From positions 93,366 to 157,365 of the forward strand of contig JAFZAC010000010.1 of assembly GCA_017548365.1 (NCBI GenBank): a stretch of 64,000 nucleotides of DNA. Reading direction: 5' to 3'. Source of the DNA: Muribaculaceae bacterium (lineage in GTDB: Bacteria > Bacteroidota > Bacteroidia > Bacteroidales > Muribaculaceae). The notes beneath the pieces are model-generated. The model did no database searches and was not told the origin of the DNA. It saw nothing but the letters and a program-made list of their open reading frames with translations. The position numbers were made by a program, and so were the translations under genes. Below are positions 25,317-34,185 of this stretch, piece after piece. Every line of letters starts with the position of its first letter. Positions within the stretch are counted from its first letter, which is position 1.

Positions 25317-27503
25317 ATGAAAAAAGCAATAATCTCAATCGCAATTATATTATGTTTTGCAATCAATGCATTAGCTAATGATATTTATCAGGCACAGGCG
25401 TTGGCCGAGCGCCTATCGCCACGACTGGCTAAAAAAGTGACATTTGAGCTTGTGACTTCCATGACTAATGGTGTCGATATCTTTACACTTGAGAGTCGGG
25501 GCGACAAGGTTGTGATAGGCGGGAACAACGCAAACTCGATGGCGGTTGGCCTCAACCGTTACCTAAACCGCTATTGTATGACAACAGTGTCGTGGTATGG
25601 AGACGTTGGTGTAGATTTGCCCTCTATTTTGCCTGATGTTCCAGAGAAAGAAATTATCGAGGCAAGAGTTCCGCAACGTTTCTTCTTGAACTACTGTACA
25701 TTTGGCTACACGATGCCATTCTGGGACTGGGCCGACTGGGAACGCTTTATTGATTGGATGGCGCTCAATGGCATAAATATGCCTCTCGCTATTACAGGGC
25801 AGGAAGCAGTGTGGTATAACGTTTGGACAAAAATGGGTATGACCGACGAGGAAGTACGTGGCTATTTTACTGGTCCTGTCTATCTCCCTTGGCATCGTAT
25901 GGCGAATATTGATGCATGGTGCGGTCCGTTGCCCAAGGAATGGCTTGACGGACAAGCTGAATTGCAAAAACAGATAGTGGAGCGTGAAAGAGCCCTTAAT
26001 ATGCGGCCCGTGCTACCCGCTTTTGCCGGTCATGTGCCCCGCAAACTAAAAGAAATGTACCCAGATGCCGACATTAAGGCAATGAGCACTTGGGATGAAT
26101 TTGAGGAACCATATCGCACCTTCTTCCTCAACAGCGAGGATCCATTATACGCTAAAATCCAGAAGATGTTCCTTGAGGAGCAGACCCGCATGTTCGGTAC
26201 AGACCACATTTACGGCATCGATCCATTCAATGAGATGGATCCACCGAGCTTTGAGCCTGAATATCTGCACAATGTGTCTAAGCATATTTATGAGAGCTTG
26301 ACAGCTGTTGATTCCCAGGCCGAATGGCTGCAAATGGGATGGTTCCTATATTATCAGCGCAAAGACTATACTCCCGAACGAGCTAAAGCAATGCTAACTG
26401 GCGTGCCACAAGGCAAAATGACAATGCTTGACTACTATTGCGAATATAAGGAGATGTGGCGAGACTTGGATGGATTCTTCGGACAGCCGTACATCTGGTG
26501 CTATCTTGGCAACTTTGGCGGCAACAGCAACATTCAGGGTAATGTGAAAGAAGCCGGTCAAAAACTTGAGGCAGCCCTCAAGGAAGGAGGAAACAACCTT
26601 GTGGGCATTGGCTCTACGCTTGAAGGGCTCGAGGTGCAGCAGTTCCCCTACGAGTTCATCTTTGAGAAGGCATGGGACTTCAAAAAGACCGATGAACAGG
26701 TAGTTAACGAACTCGCCGACCGTCATGTAGGATATAAGTCTCAACCAGTGCACGAGGCATGGAAGATGCTATATGACAGTGTGCTGAGCATACGCCCCAC
26801 CACTTTCTGCGGACCACTACCCTGCCAATATCCTGAACTTGACAAGGAACATGGCCGATGCGCTGTTCGCTACAATCCAGAGCAATTACTATATGTGTGG
26901 GACAAACTCCTTGAACAAGACAGTGTGACTACCGATGCAATGACAATCGACCTTATTTGGATTGGCCGGCAATTACTTGGAGACCTATTCTTTATGGACA
27001 AGAAAGCCTTTGATAAGGCTTACCATGAACGGGACTTTGAGAAAATGAACAGACTTAGAGAAGAAATGACTCTCATATTGGTCTCAATGGAAGGATTAAA
27101 TAGTAGTCATCCATTCTGCACAATGCACAAGTGGATTGAGCAAGCACGTGACCTTGGCATTTCGCTAGAAGTAAAAGACTATTACGAGATGAACGCACGC
27201 AGACTTGTAACCACATGGGGCGGCGATTTAAATGATTACTCAAGCCGCAATTGGTCTGGTTTGATGTTATGCTATTATAACAAACGTTGGAACGTCTATT
27301 TCAATTATTTAATGGATTGTGCAAAGAATGGAAAAGAATACAACCATGCCGAATTGCAGCAATCAATAAAAAAGATACAGGACGAATGGCCCAATGATAA
27401 AAAATTACCATGGTTTATTGACGAAATAAACGTAATCAAAACATGCAAAGCAATAAATGCTCAGTTCAGAACCAGATTTAATGATATCGAGCAAACTAAG
27501 TAA
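25317..27503 (+). CDS. Alpha-N-acetylglucosaminidase (GH89, NAGLU family)
   Basis: Secreted exo-glycosidase removing terminal alpha-linked GlcNAc, as from heparan sulfate or gastric-type mucin glycans. The 728-residue protein has a signal peptide (about 1-20), a short N-terminal domain and the GH89 catalytic domain. Likely catalytic residues are E306 in DPFNEMDPP and E436 in STLEGLE. Their 130-residue spacing equals that of E316 and E446 in human NAGLU. An aromatic-rich active-site region precedes them (WYNVW, GYFTGP, LPWHRM). It stands alone with its own promoter-like box and overlaps the convergent thioredoxin gene by 8 bases. Confidence 0.95.
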   Translation: MKKAIISIAIILCFAINALANDIYQAQALAERLSPRLAKKVTFELVTSMTNGVDIFTLESRGDKVVIGGNNANSMAVGLNRYLNRYCMTTVSWYGDVGVDLPSILPDVPEKEIIEARVPQRFFLNYCTFGYTMPFWDWADWERFIDWMALNGINMPLAITGQEAVWYNVWTKMGMTDEEVRGYFTGPVYLPWHRMANIDAWCGPLPKEWLDGQAELQKQIVERERALNMRPVLPAFAGHVPRKLKEMYPDADIKAMSTWDEFEEPYRTFFLNSEDPLYAKIQKMFLEEQTRMFGTDHIYGIDPFNEMDPPSFEPEYLHNVSKHIYESLTAVDSQAEWLQMGWFLYYQRKDYTPERAKAMLTGVPQGKMTMLDYYCEYKEMWRDLDGFFGQPYIWCYLGNFGGNSNIQGNVKEAGQKLEAALKEGGNNLVGIGSTLEGLEVQQFPYEFIFEKAWDFKKTDEQVVNELADRHVGYKSQPVHEAWKMLYDSVLSIRPTTFCGPLPCQYPELDKEHGRCAVRYNPEQLLYVWDKLLEQDSVTTDAMTIDLIWIGRQLLGDLFFMDKKAFDKAYHERDFEKMNRLREEMTLILVSMEGLNSSHPFCTMHKWIEQARDLGISLEVKDYYEMNARRLVTTWGGDLNDYSSRNWSGLMLCYYNKRWNVYFNYLMDCAKNGKEYNHAELQQSIKKIQDEWPNDKKLPWFIDEINVIKTCKAINAQFRTRFNDIEQTK

Positions 27504-27819
27504 TACTCTCACTCCATTTAGTTAGAACTCGCTCTAGTTCCATTGTGTCGATAAATGTGCCGGCACGATATACTTCTTTGCCGTGAGAGAAGACTAATAC
27601 TGTGGGTGCTGTAGCAACAAGAAACTCGCCTACCACCTCGGGCACAACAAGTAATTCCACACGGGCTGAGCGTAGATTATCGAATCGTTGTGCAACAGCC
27701 TCTATCTTGTCGAGCATTATTGAGCACAAACCGCAATCAGGAGTTTGTATATAAAGTAGGCAGAACGGCTCAGAGTTGACAATACCCTTAAGCCTATTAA
27801 TGTCATTTAATAGTTCCAT
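27496..27819 (-). CDS. Thioredoxin-family protein (CGLC active site)
   Basis: 107-residue thioredoxin-fold protein without a signal peptide, hence probably cytosolic. The redox motif is CGLC at about residues 29-32, following YIQTPD. The cis-Pro is present in ATAPTVLVF (about 69-77). The active-site dipeptide GL is unlike GP of classical thioredoxin, so its redox potential and partner may differ. It is convergent with the GH89 gene and downstream of the flavodoxin gene, separated from it by a hairpin. Confidence 0.85.
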   Translation of the reverse strand: MELLNDINRLKGIVNSEPFCLLYIQTPDCGLCSIMLDKIEAVAQRFDNLRSARVELLVVPEVVGEFLVATAPTVLVFSHGKEVYRAGTFIDTMELERVLTKWSESIT

Positions 27820-27830
27820 GAATTATGATA

Positions 27831-27864
27831 AAAGGACAAATTGGGAAATCACAATTTGCCCTTT
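27831..27864 (-). terminator. Hairpin after the flavodoxin gene
   Basis: AAAGGACAAATTG (27831-27843) pairs with CAATTTGCCCTTT (27852-27864) with one mismatch and an 8-base loop. The T run on the minus strand is short, so termination may be partial and allow readthrough into the thioredoxin gene. Confidence 0.55.
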
Positions 27865-27873
27865 ATTTTGTTG

Positions 27874-28461
27874 TCACTTTATTGAATCGACGAGAACTTT
27901 GATGTCATCAATATTCTTGCCTGTGAGGTTGATTGGGTCTTTCCAGTTGGCATTTGGAGCCGAAGGTTTGAGATACTTCATAGTCTCACCTGCTCCGCTG
28001 CCACCTGATGTGAAGAATGGTATGACAGTTTTCCCTTCAAGGTTGTACTGCTCAACAAAAGTGTTTACAATAGTTGGAGCAATGTACCACCAAATGGGGT
28101 AACCGATGTAAACAGTCGTGTACTGATCCATATTCTCGACTTTGTTCTTGATGGCAGGACGACTGCTCTTGTCCTTCATTTCCATCGAACTGCGGCTTTT
28201 GTCATTGTGCCAGTCGAGGTCGGCATCGGTGTAAGGTTGCTCAGGTTGAATTTCATGGATGTCGGCATCTACTACCTCAGCGAGTTTCTCGGCAGCGGCT
28301 TTTGTGGTTCCTGTGGCAGAGAAATATGCCACGAGAGTCGTTTTCTTGTTCATATTATCTGAGTTACTTTGTTGTGCACTCCCCTGCTGTGCAGAGTTTC
28401 CAGAACATGCACACAAGAATATAGCAACGGTTGTGAATAAAAAGAATGAAAAACGTTTCAT
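27874..28461 (-). CDS. Flavodoxin-like lipoprotein
   Basis: 195-residue protein with a lipoprotein signal ending in LCAC (cysteine at about 19), then a Gln/Ser-rich linker and a flavodoxin domain. The phosphate-binding loop is FSATGTTKAAAEKL (about 49-62). An IGYPIWWYIAPT segment (about 119-130) and a FFTSGGSGAGET loop follow, both typical of the Flavodoxin_4-type proteins. Envelope-anchored flavodoxins are frequent in Bacteroidota; the electron partner is unknown. A full promoter precedes it. Confidence 0.88.
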   Translation of the reverse strand: MKRFSFFLFTTVAIFLCACSGNSAQQGSAQQSNSDNMNKKTTLVAYFSATGTTKAAAEKLAEVVDADIHEIQPEQPYTDADLDWHNDKSRSSMEMKDKSSRPAIKNKVENMDQYTTVYIGYPIWWYIAPTIVNTFVEQYNLEGKTVIPFFTSGGSGAGETMKYLKPSAPNANWKDPINLTGKNIDDIKVLVDSIK

Positions 28462-28492
28462 GATAAAAAAGTGTTATGGTTAGTATTTCTTG

Positions 28493-28523
28493 CAAATGTA
28501 CAAATTATATTTGTCTTCATCAA
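28493..28523 (-). promoter_or_regulatory. Promoter of the flavodoxin gene
   Basis: Read on the minus strand: TTG (28523-28521), 20 bases, TACATTTG (28500-28493), about 31 bases before the start codon. Confidence 0.62.
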
Positions 28524-28590
28524 TTTTTTTATTCAACATTATCAAAATGAGCTTCAAAACTCATATTTTTTCAAAAAAAACCTCATATGA

Positions 28591-28622
28591 TTTGCACAGT
28601 TCATAAAAACGCACTAAATTTG
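28591..28622 (+). promoter_or_regulatory. Promoter of tRNA-Cys
   Basis: TTTG (28591-28594), 20 bases, TAAATTTG (28615-28622), about 20 bases before the mature tRNA 5' end. Confidence 0.65.
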
Positions 28623-28642
28623 CAGTCGCAAAATCGAAAACT

Positions 28643-28717
28643 GGTCGCTTGGATGAGTGGTTTAGTCACCGGTCTGCAAAACCGGGCACAGCGGTTCGAG
28701 TCCGCTAGCGACCTCCA
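28643..28717 (+). tRNA. tRNA-Cys (GCA)
   Basis: Acceptor arms GGTCGCT and AGCGACC pair perfectly. The anticodon loop contains GCA, the TTCGAGT T-loop is standard, the discriminator is T and CCA is encoded. It has its own promoter and a following terminator. Confidence 0.97.
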
Positions 28718-28723
28718 AATTAA

Positions 28724-28752
28724 GCATCTCTTGAAAAAGAGGTGCTTTTTTT
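28724..28752 (+). terminator. Rho-independent terminator after tRNA-Cys
   Basis: GCATCTCTT (28724-28732) pairs with AAGAGGTGC (28737-28745) around a GAAA loop and is followed by a T run to 28752. Confidence 0.88.
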
Positions 28753-29065
28753 ATTATCAATGCTTTTTTTTCTTAATTATGTTTATACTGTCAAATTGAA
28801 TTAAATAGTTATTATTGTTTATAATTTAAGTATTAAATATTTTATATTTAAATATTTTTTTATTAATTTTGGGTCGTTTTAAAATTTAAAAATCTTAAAA
28901 AACACCATTTTTTTCAAATTAAGAAGTGAAATAATATGATTCTAATAATCTAATGTCATTTAATAGTAATCATATCATTTTAAATATCAATTTGTTAACT
29001 TTAAAATTTCATATACAACAAAATTAATATTTTAACACAAATTCATTAACAATCTAAACAGATGC
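28753..29065. other. Very AT-rich leader region before the susC-like gene
   Basis: About 310 bases with long A/T runs and no ORF. No full TTTG-N19-TAnnTTTG match is seen near the susC-like start. The nearest partial box is TAACTTTA at about 28996. The region probably contains regulator-dependent start signals of the locus that follows, but I cannot point to an operator. Confidence 0.5.
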
Positions 29066-32000
29066 ATGATGAGAAACTTTAAATTAATGTCATTGCGACA
29101 TCTATTCTTGCTGGCAGCGATTGCAATGTGGGCTTCATTGAGCGCACAACCAATTGCACAAAGCATGACGGTTGCGCCAAATGCCGAAGCCACAGGCGGT
29201 GCAAGTGTTGCCGCTGCTCCGCAATCAAGCAGCAAGATTGTTGTCACTGGACGCGTTACTGACAGGAATGGTGAGCCTTTACCTGGCGCATCGGTTACTG
29301 CTGGTGACCAGGGAACCATTACAGACATTGATGGCAACTACAGCATTTCGCTTAAAGGTCCTGCCACCCTGTCTTATCAGTTTGTGGGTTATTCAACCCA
29401 AGAAGTTAAAATCAGCAGTTCATGCACACGCAACATTATCTTAGATGAGGATGAGGTTCTCCTTAACGAGATGGTTGTTGTTGGTTATGCTACACAGAAG
29501 CGTGTCAACCTGACAGGAGCTGTGAGTACAGTAGATGTTGCTAAGCAATTAGAGGCACGCCCGATCACTGATATTGCCCGCGGTCTTCAAGGTGCGGCTC
29601 CAGGCTTGACAGTGCGCACTGCCACCGGTGAGCTCGGAACCGATCCCACGATGAAGATTCGTGGTATTATTGGATCGGTTAATGGTAGCTCAAGTCCTCT
29701 TATTCTTGTTGACAACGTTGAATGTAATAGCTTGCAGAACATCAATCCTGATGATGTTGAAAGCATTTCTGTTTTGAAAGATGCCGCTTCTGCATCAATT
29801 TATGGTGTAAAGGCAGCTTTTGGTGTTGTGCTTATTACGACGAAGCAAGCCAAGAAGGGCGAAAAAGTAAAAATCACCTACTCAGATAACTTCTCATGGC
29901 GTCGTCCAACCGTTACTCCTGAAGTTGTAAAGACCTATGAAGGAGCCGAGATGTCATGGGCAGCTGGCCTACGTCAGAATCCCAACCTCTCGGAGCAAGT
30001 TAACTCATGCTATCTTACTTGGAATCTTGAGTCTATTGAGCGCATGAAAGAATGGGATCGTGTTTATGGTGGAATGAATCTTAGTGATGAGCTTGTTTTA
30101 GGGCGTGACTTTGAAATCATGGATGGAAAACTCTATTTCTATCGCGGCTTTGATGCCTCGGACATGTTTATGAAGAAGAACACTTTCCAACAGACACATA
30201 ATCTCAACATTTCGGGTTCAGTTAATAACACATCATACACCGTTGGCCTTGGTTATTTGGGTCAAGATGGTATCATGAAGGTTAATACCGATAGCTACAA
30301 GCGCTACAATGTGTCGTTCGGAACAAATTCTACCTTGAACAAATACATAGACATCCGCACAAAATTGCTCTATACTCACTATAAACTTGAAGATCCTTAT
30401 TACTTTGGTCCTTCTAGTTATTATGATGAGTGGTATTACCTATATCGCTGGCCTCAGATTATGCCATATGGCACTTATCAGGGAATACCTTTCCGTAATT
30501 CAGTTACTGAGATTGAGCAAGCTAACCGCAATGTTAAGACCAACAACTATATGCGCATTTCCCTTGGCGCTACAGCCCATATCATCAATGGTCTTGACTT
30601 TGAAGCTGATTATACATTCACTCATGTAAACCGATACATCCGCACTAATGGCGGTCAGGCCGAGGGCTGGAATTTCTGGGGAGGCTCGGGCTTGCGAAAT
30701 GAGGTTTGGACTTTGACTTCTCACAACAAAGTAATAAATCAGACACAAAATAGTGATTTTCATGTATTCAATGGATTGTTCCGATACAAGAACACATTCA
30801 AAGAAGATCATGAATTTGGCGCCATCTTAGGTGTGAATGTTGAGCATTACACTGAATATGGCAACACAGCAGAGCGTCGTGACCTCTTGTTGATTGACCA
30901 TACAGAGCTGCCATTGGCAACTGGTGAGCAGTATTCTAACAGTTATCATGACCATGAGTCACGCCTTGGCTTCTTTGCCCGCCTCAATTATGCTTACAAA
31001 AATCGTTATTTACTCGAGCTTAATGGCCGTTATGATGGTTCTTCAAAGTTCCCAAATGATAAACTTTGGGGCTTCTTCCCCTCAATGTCGGCAGGTTGGG
31101 TAATTAGCGAGGAAAGTTTCATGGAAAGTCTTAAACCAACATTAAGCTTATGGAAGATAAGAGGCTCATGGGGCCAGATTGGTAACCAGGATGTGGGACA
31201 ATATCGTTTCTTGCCATTACTTACTTCAAGTACTTATAACTGGATTATCAATGATACAAAGGTTATGTCGTTTGGACTGCCAACAGCCATTAAGGACGGC
31301 TTTACTTGGGAAACTATCACAACAACCGACATTGGTACAGACATTCGTTTCTTCAGTAATCGATTTGGTATAAGCTTTGACTGGTTCAAGCGTGTGACCA
31401 GCAACATGATTACCGATGGTGAGGCTTTACCATCAACCTTTGGTCAGACAGCACCCAAAGAGAACTTTGGTGAGCTTACCACAAATGGATGGGAAATCTC
31501 ACTTGACTTCCATCACCACTTCAACTTTGGTTTAGGATTAAATATCACTGCTTACCTGAGTGATGCAAAAACTAAATATACTAAAATCCCATCGGCTAAC
31601 CGTAACATTAATGATGTTTACGAAGGCAAGGAATATGGTGAGATTTGGGGTTATGAGACTGATCGTTTGTTCCAGTATGATGACTTTGATGTGGATCCAG
31701 CAGGCAAGTATGTCCTCAAGGAAGGGATCCCCTCTCAAAGCTATTTTGAAACCGATGGTTGGTTCTTCTTTGGTCCTGGTGACGTGAAGTATAAAGATCT
31801 CAATGGCGATGGTGTGATTACTCCTGGCAACAGCACAGTTGAAGATCATGGTGACCTCAAGCGCATTGGTAATTCATGCCCTCGCTATGAGTATGGTATT
31901 CGCCTTGATATGGACTACAAGGGTATAGACTTTGGTATTTTCTTCCAAGGAGTTGGCAAGCGCGACTACTGGGGCAGCGGTTCTATAGTGATACCAGGCT

Positions 32001-32386
32001 TCAACTATCTTGAAGCATGGTATACACATCAGTTGGATTACTGGACCCCTGAGAATCCTGATGCATTCTATCCTCGTTTGACCAATAATGGTCAATCGAA
32101 CAATGCTCGCAACTTCTTGCGTCAATCACGTTATCTCCTTAACATGGCATATTGTCGCTTGAAGAATTTGACGGTTGGTTATTCGTTCCCCGAGAACTGG
32201 ATGCGCAAGATACACTTGCAGAAGCTTCGTCTCTATGTTTCACTTGAGAATCTATTTGAGTTTGATCACATGCGTGATATGCCAATTGATCCTGAAACCC
32301 AGTATCGCACTGGCGATGGTGACTATCTAGGACGTTCTTATCCTTATTCAAGGACTGCTTCATTTGGTGTTCAAGTTACATTCTAA
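29066..32386 (+). CDS. SusC/RagA-type TonB-dependent outer-membrane transporter
   Basis: 1106-residue outer-membrane importer. It has a signal peptide (about 1-27), a poorly conserved Ala/Ser-rich linker and an N-terminal carboxypeptidase-regulatory-like domain (about 58-138, ending in DEDEVLLNEMVVVGYA, the usual SusC junction). A plug domain (about 145-265) and a beta-barrel to the C-terminus follow, ending in a Phe-terminated strand. SusC proteins pair with a SusD lipoprotein to take up oligosaccharides or peptides. The ligand cannot be read from the sequence; downstream amidase and GHL10 genes suggest cell-wall-like material (inference). There is a choice of two adjacent ATGs (29066, 29069). 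Confidence 0.95.
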   Translation: MMRNFKLMSLRHLFLLAAIAMWASLSAQPIAQSMTVAPNAEATGGASVAAAPQSSSKIVVTGRVTDRNGEPLPGASVTAGDQGTITDIDGNYSISLKGPATLSYQFVGYSTQEVKISSSCTRNIILDEDEVLLNEMVVVGYATQKRVNLTGAVSTVDVAKQLEARPITDIARGLQGAAPGLTVRTATGELGTDPTMKIRGIIGSVNGSSSPLILVDNVECNSLQNINPDDVESISVLKDAASASIYGVKAAFGVVLITTKQAKKGEKVKITYSDNFSWRRPTVTPEVVKTYEGAEMSWAAGLRQNPNLSEQVNSCYLTWNLESIERMKEWDRVYGGMNLSDELVLGRDFEIMDGKLYFYRGFDASDMFMKKNTFQQTHNLNISGSVNNTSYTVGLGYLGQDGIMKVNTDSYKRYNVSFGTNSTLNKYIDIRTKLLYTHYKLEDPYYFGPSSYYDEWYYLYRWPQIMPYGTYQGIPFRNSVTEIEQANRNVKTNNYMRISLGATAHIINGLDFEADYTFTHVNRYIRTNGGQAEGWNFWGGSGLRNEVWTLTSHNKVINQTQNSDFHVFNGLFRYKNTFKEDHEFGAILGVNVEHYTEYGNTAERRDLLLIDHTELPLATGEQYSNSYHDHESRLGFFARLNYAYKNRYLLELNGRYDGSSKFPNDKLWGFFPSMSAGWVISEESFMESLKPTLSLWKIRGSWGQIGNQDVGQYRFLPLLTSSTYNWIINDTKVMSFGLPTAIKDGFTWETITTTDIGTDIRFFSNRFGISFDWFKRVTSNMITDGEALPSTFGQTAPKENFGELTTNGWEISLDFHHHFNFGLGLNITAYLSDAKTKYTKIPSANRNINDVYEGKEYGEIWGYETDRLFQYDDFDVDPAGKYVLKEGIPSQSYFETDGWFFFGPGDVKYKDLNGDGVITPGNSTVEDHGDLKRIGNSCPRYEYGIRLDMDYKGIDFGIFFQGVGKRDYWGSGSIVIPGFNYLEAWYTHQLDYWTPENPDAFYPRLTNNGQSNNARNFLRQSRYLLNMAYCRLKNLTVGYSFPENWMRKIHLQKLRLYVSLENLFEFDHMRDMPIDPETQYRTGDGDYLGRSYPYSRTASFGVQVTF

Positions 32387-32406
32387 CCCATTAAAGACTG
32401 AAAATC

Positions 32407-34140
32407 ATGAAACGATATAAAATATTATCAATACTTTCGGTAGTTCTTTTATTGTTGTGTTCATGCAACGACTACATTGAGCTCTCGCCATATGACCAAA
32501 TTCAGGATACAGAATATTGGCAAAACGAAGAGCAAATAAGAATCTACAGTTATAGTTTCTATCCTGCCTATTTCGTGGGATATGGTGCGACAGGATTGAT
32601 AGGTGGCAGTAAGTTTGGTAACGGTGACACCTTCAATGACGACATTGCATGGCGTACTCAGGGTGAGTTCACTCCCATTCGCGTGCCCGACACCGATAGT
32701 GGTTGGGATTTCAGCTATGTGCGCAAAGCAAATTATATGTTAGAGAAAGTTCAAACAGTTCCTGACCTCAGTGAAGAGGCATTGAAACACTGGACTGGTG
32801 TTTCTAGGTTGCTTCGTGGAATGGAATACAGTGACTTGACTTTCCTCTATGGCGATGTTCCATTCTTTGATCACAGACTTGGTTCGACTGAGTATGAAGA
32901 GCTTTATAAAGACCGTGATGACCGCACCTATGTTGACCAGAAGATTATGGAAGACTTTGAGTATGCTATCGCTAACATTCGCACTAATGACGGAGAACTA
33001 ATGATCAACCGCTATGTAGCTGCAGCCTTGGTGTCTCGACTGGCTCTGCGTGAGGGTACTTTCCTGAAATATCATAATATTGATGCTGAATTAGGCAATA
33101 GGATGATAGACTTGTCGCGCCGTGCTTCTCTTATCGTTATGGAGAGTGGTAAGTTCAGCATTTCGGGTGATTATGGCAAACTCTTCACTAGCGATGATCT
33201 TGCTGGAAACAACGAGGTTATTATGTATCGCAAGTATGTTGATGGAGTACTCACCCATTGCACTCTAACCTACAACAATGCCGAAGCTCAGACAGGCGCT
33301 AATAAGGCTCTTATGGAAAGCTATCTTACAAACGAAGGTAAACCAGTATATGCTGTAAATCCTTCGTTCTGCCCCAAGACTGCTGAAGAATTCTTCCAAG
33401 GCCGTGACCCACGTATGAACTTGACCTTCCGTGACAAGTATTACATTCGTGGCGAGGATTGCTCACCTTTCAACTATTCTACTTCGGGCTACTCAATGCA
33501 TAAGTTTATGAATGATGCTGACACATCAAGCACTGACCTTAAGTTCCGCAATGCTAATAATGTTACCGATGCTCCTTGCTTGCGTTATGCTGAGGTATTA
33601 TTGAACTATGCTGAGGCTTGCTATGAACTTGGAACATTAACTCAGGCCGATCTTGACAAGTCAATTAATCTGCTACGAGCAAGAGCTGGAGTCAACATGC
33701 CTCCATTGCAGACTCTTGGCGGTCAACCAGGAGTGAATGGCGTGGTCTATGATGACCCCCGTCGTGATCCAAGTGTTCCTTCCTTGTTGTGGGAAATCCG
33801 TCGCGAACGTCGCGTTGAGATGGCATTTGAGGGATTGCGTTATAATGACTTGAAACGCTGGAAGAAGCTTGAGTACATGTGCAATGACTATAATCCCGAC
33901 ATCAAATATGGTGCTTATATAGTCTATGCTGATTATCCTAAAGCCAACAAGACTGAGGTAGTGCTTGAGAACAGTGATGCCAGTGAAGGCTACATCTTGT
34001 GCAATACAGGAACAGCACGTCAAGCCCCCAAGGATTACAATTATGTTCGCCCAGTTCCAAAAGATCAAATTACACTCTATGAGAACAATGGCTATAAGCT
34101 TCATCAAACCAAAGAATGGGTTGGAACAGGCTTAGAATAA
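32407..34140 (+). CDS. SusD/RagB-type surface nutrient-binding lipoprotein
   Basis: 577-residue partner of the preceding SusC-like transporter, forming the lid of the import complex on the cell surface. The lipoprotein signal ends at C20 (LLCSC). The family's helical TPR-like scaffold is recognisable, with the WRTQGEF and RLLRGMEYSDL-type N-terminal segments and the conserved C-terminal region LLWEIRRERRVEMAFEGLRYNDLKRWK (split at about 455-481). The gap to the susC-like gene is 20 bases. Confidence 0.95.
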   Translation: MKRYKILSILSVVLLLLCSCNDYIELSPYDQIQDTEYWQNEEQIRIYSYSFYPAYFVGYGATGLIGGSKFGNGDTFNDDIAWRTQGEFTPIRVPDTDSGWDFSYVRKANYMLEKVQTVPDLSEEALKHWTGVSRLLRGMEYSDLTFLYGDVPFFDHRLGSTEYEELYKDRDDRTYVDQKIMEDFEYAIANIRTNDGELMINRYVAAALVSRLALREGTFLKYHNIDAELGNRMIDLSRRASLIVMESGKFSISGDYGKLFTSDDLAGNNEVIMYRKYVDGVLTHCTLTYNNAEAQTGANKALMESYLTNEGKPVYAVNPSFCPKTAEEFFQGRDPRMNLTFRDKYYIRGEDCSPFNYSTSGYSMHKFMNDADTSSTDLKFRNANNVTDAPCLRYAEVLLNYAEACYELGTLTQADLDKSINLLRARAGVNMPPLQTLGGQPGVNGVVYDDPRRDPSVPSLLWEIRRERRVEMAFEGLRYNDLKRWKKLEYMCNDYNPDIKYGAYIVYADYPKANKTEVVLENSDASEGYILCNTGTARQAPKDYNYVRPVPKDQITLYENNGYKLHQTKEWVGTGLE

Positions 34141-34185
34141 CAATAAAACAAATTGAAGTTAATAACAATATACATTAGATATATT

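Noticed and set aside
25317..27503. Including the GH89 gene in the SusCD locus
   Set aside because: Convergent thioredoxin and flavodoxin genes and a tRNA with terminator lie between, so it is a separate unit.
28587..28799. Open frame covering tRNA-Cys
   Set aside because: The region is a perfect tRNA with its own promoter and terminator.
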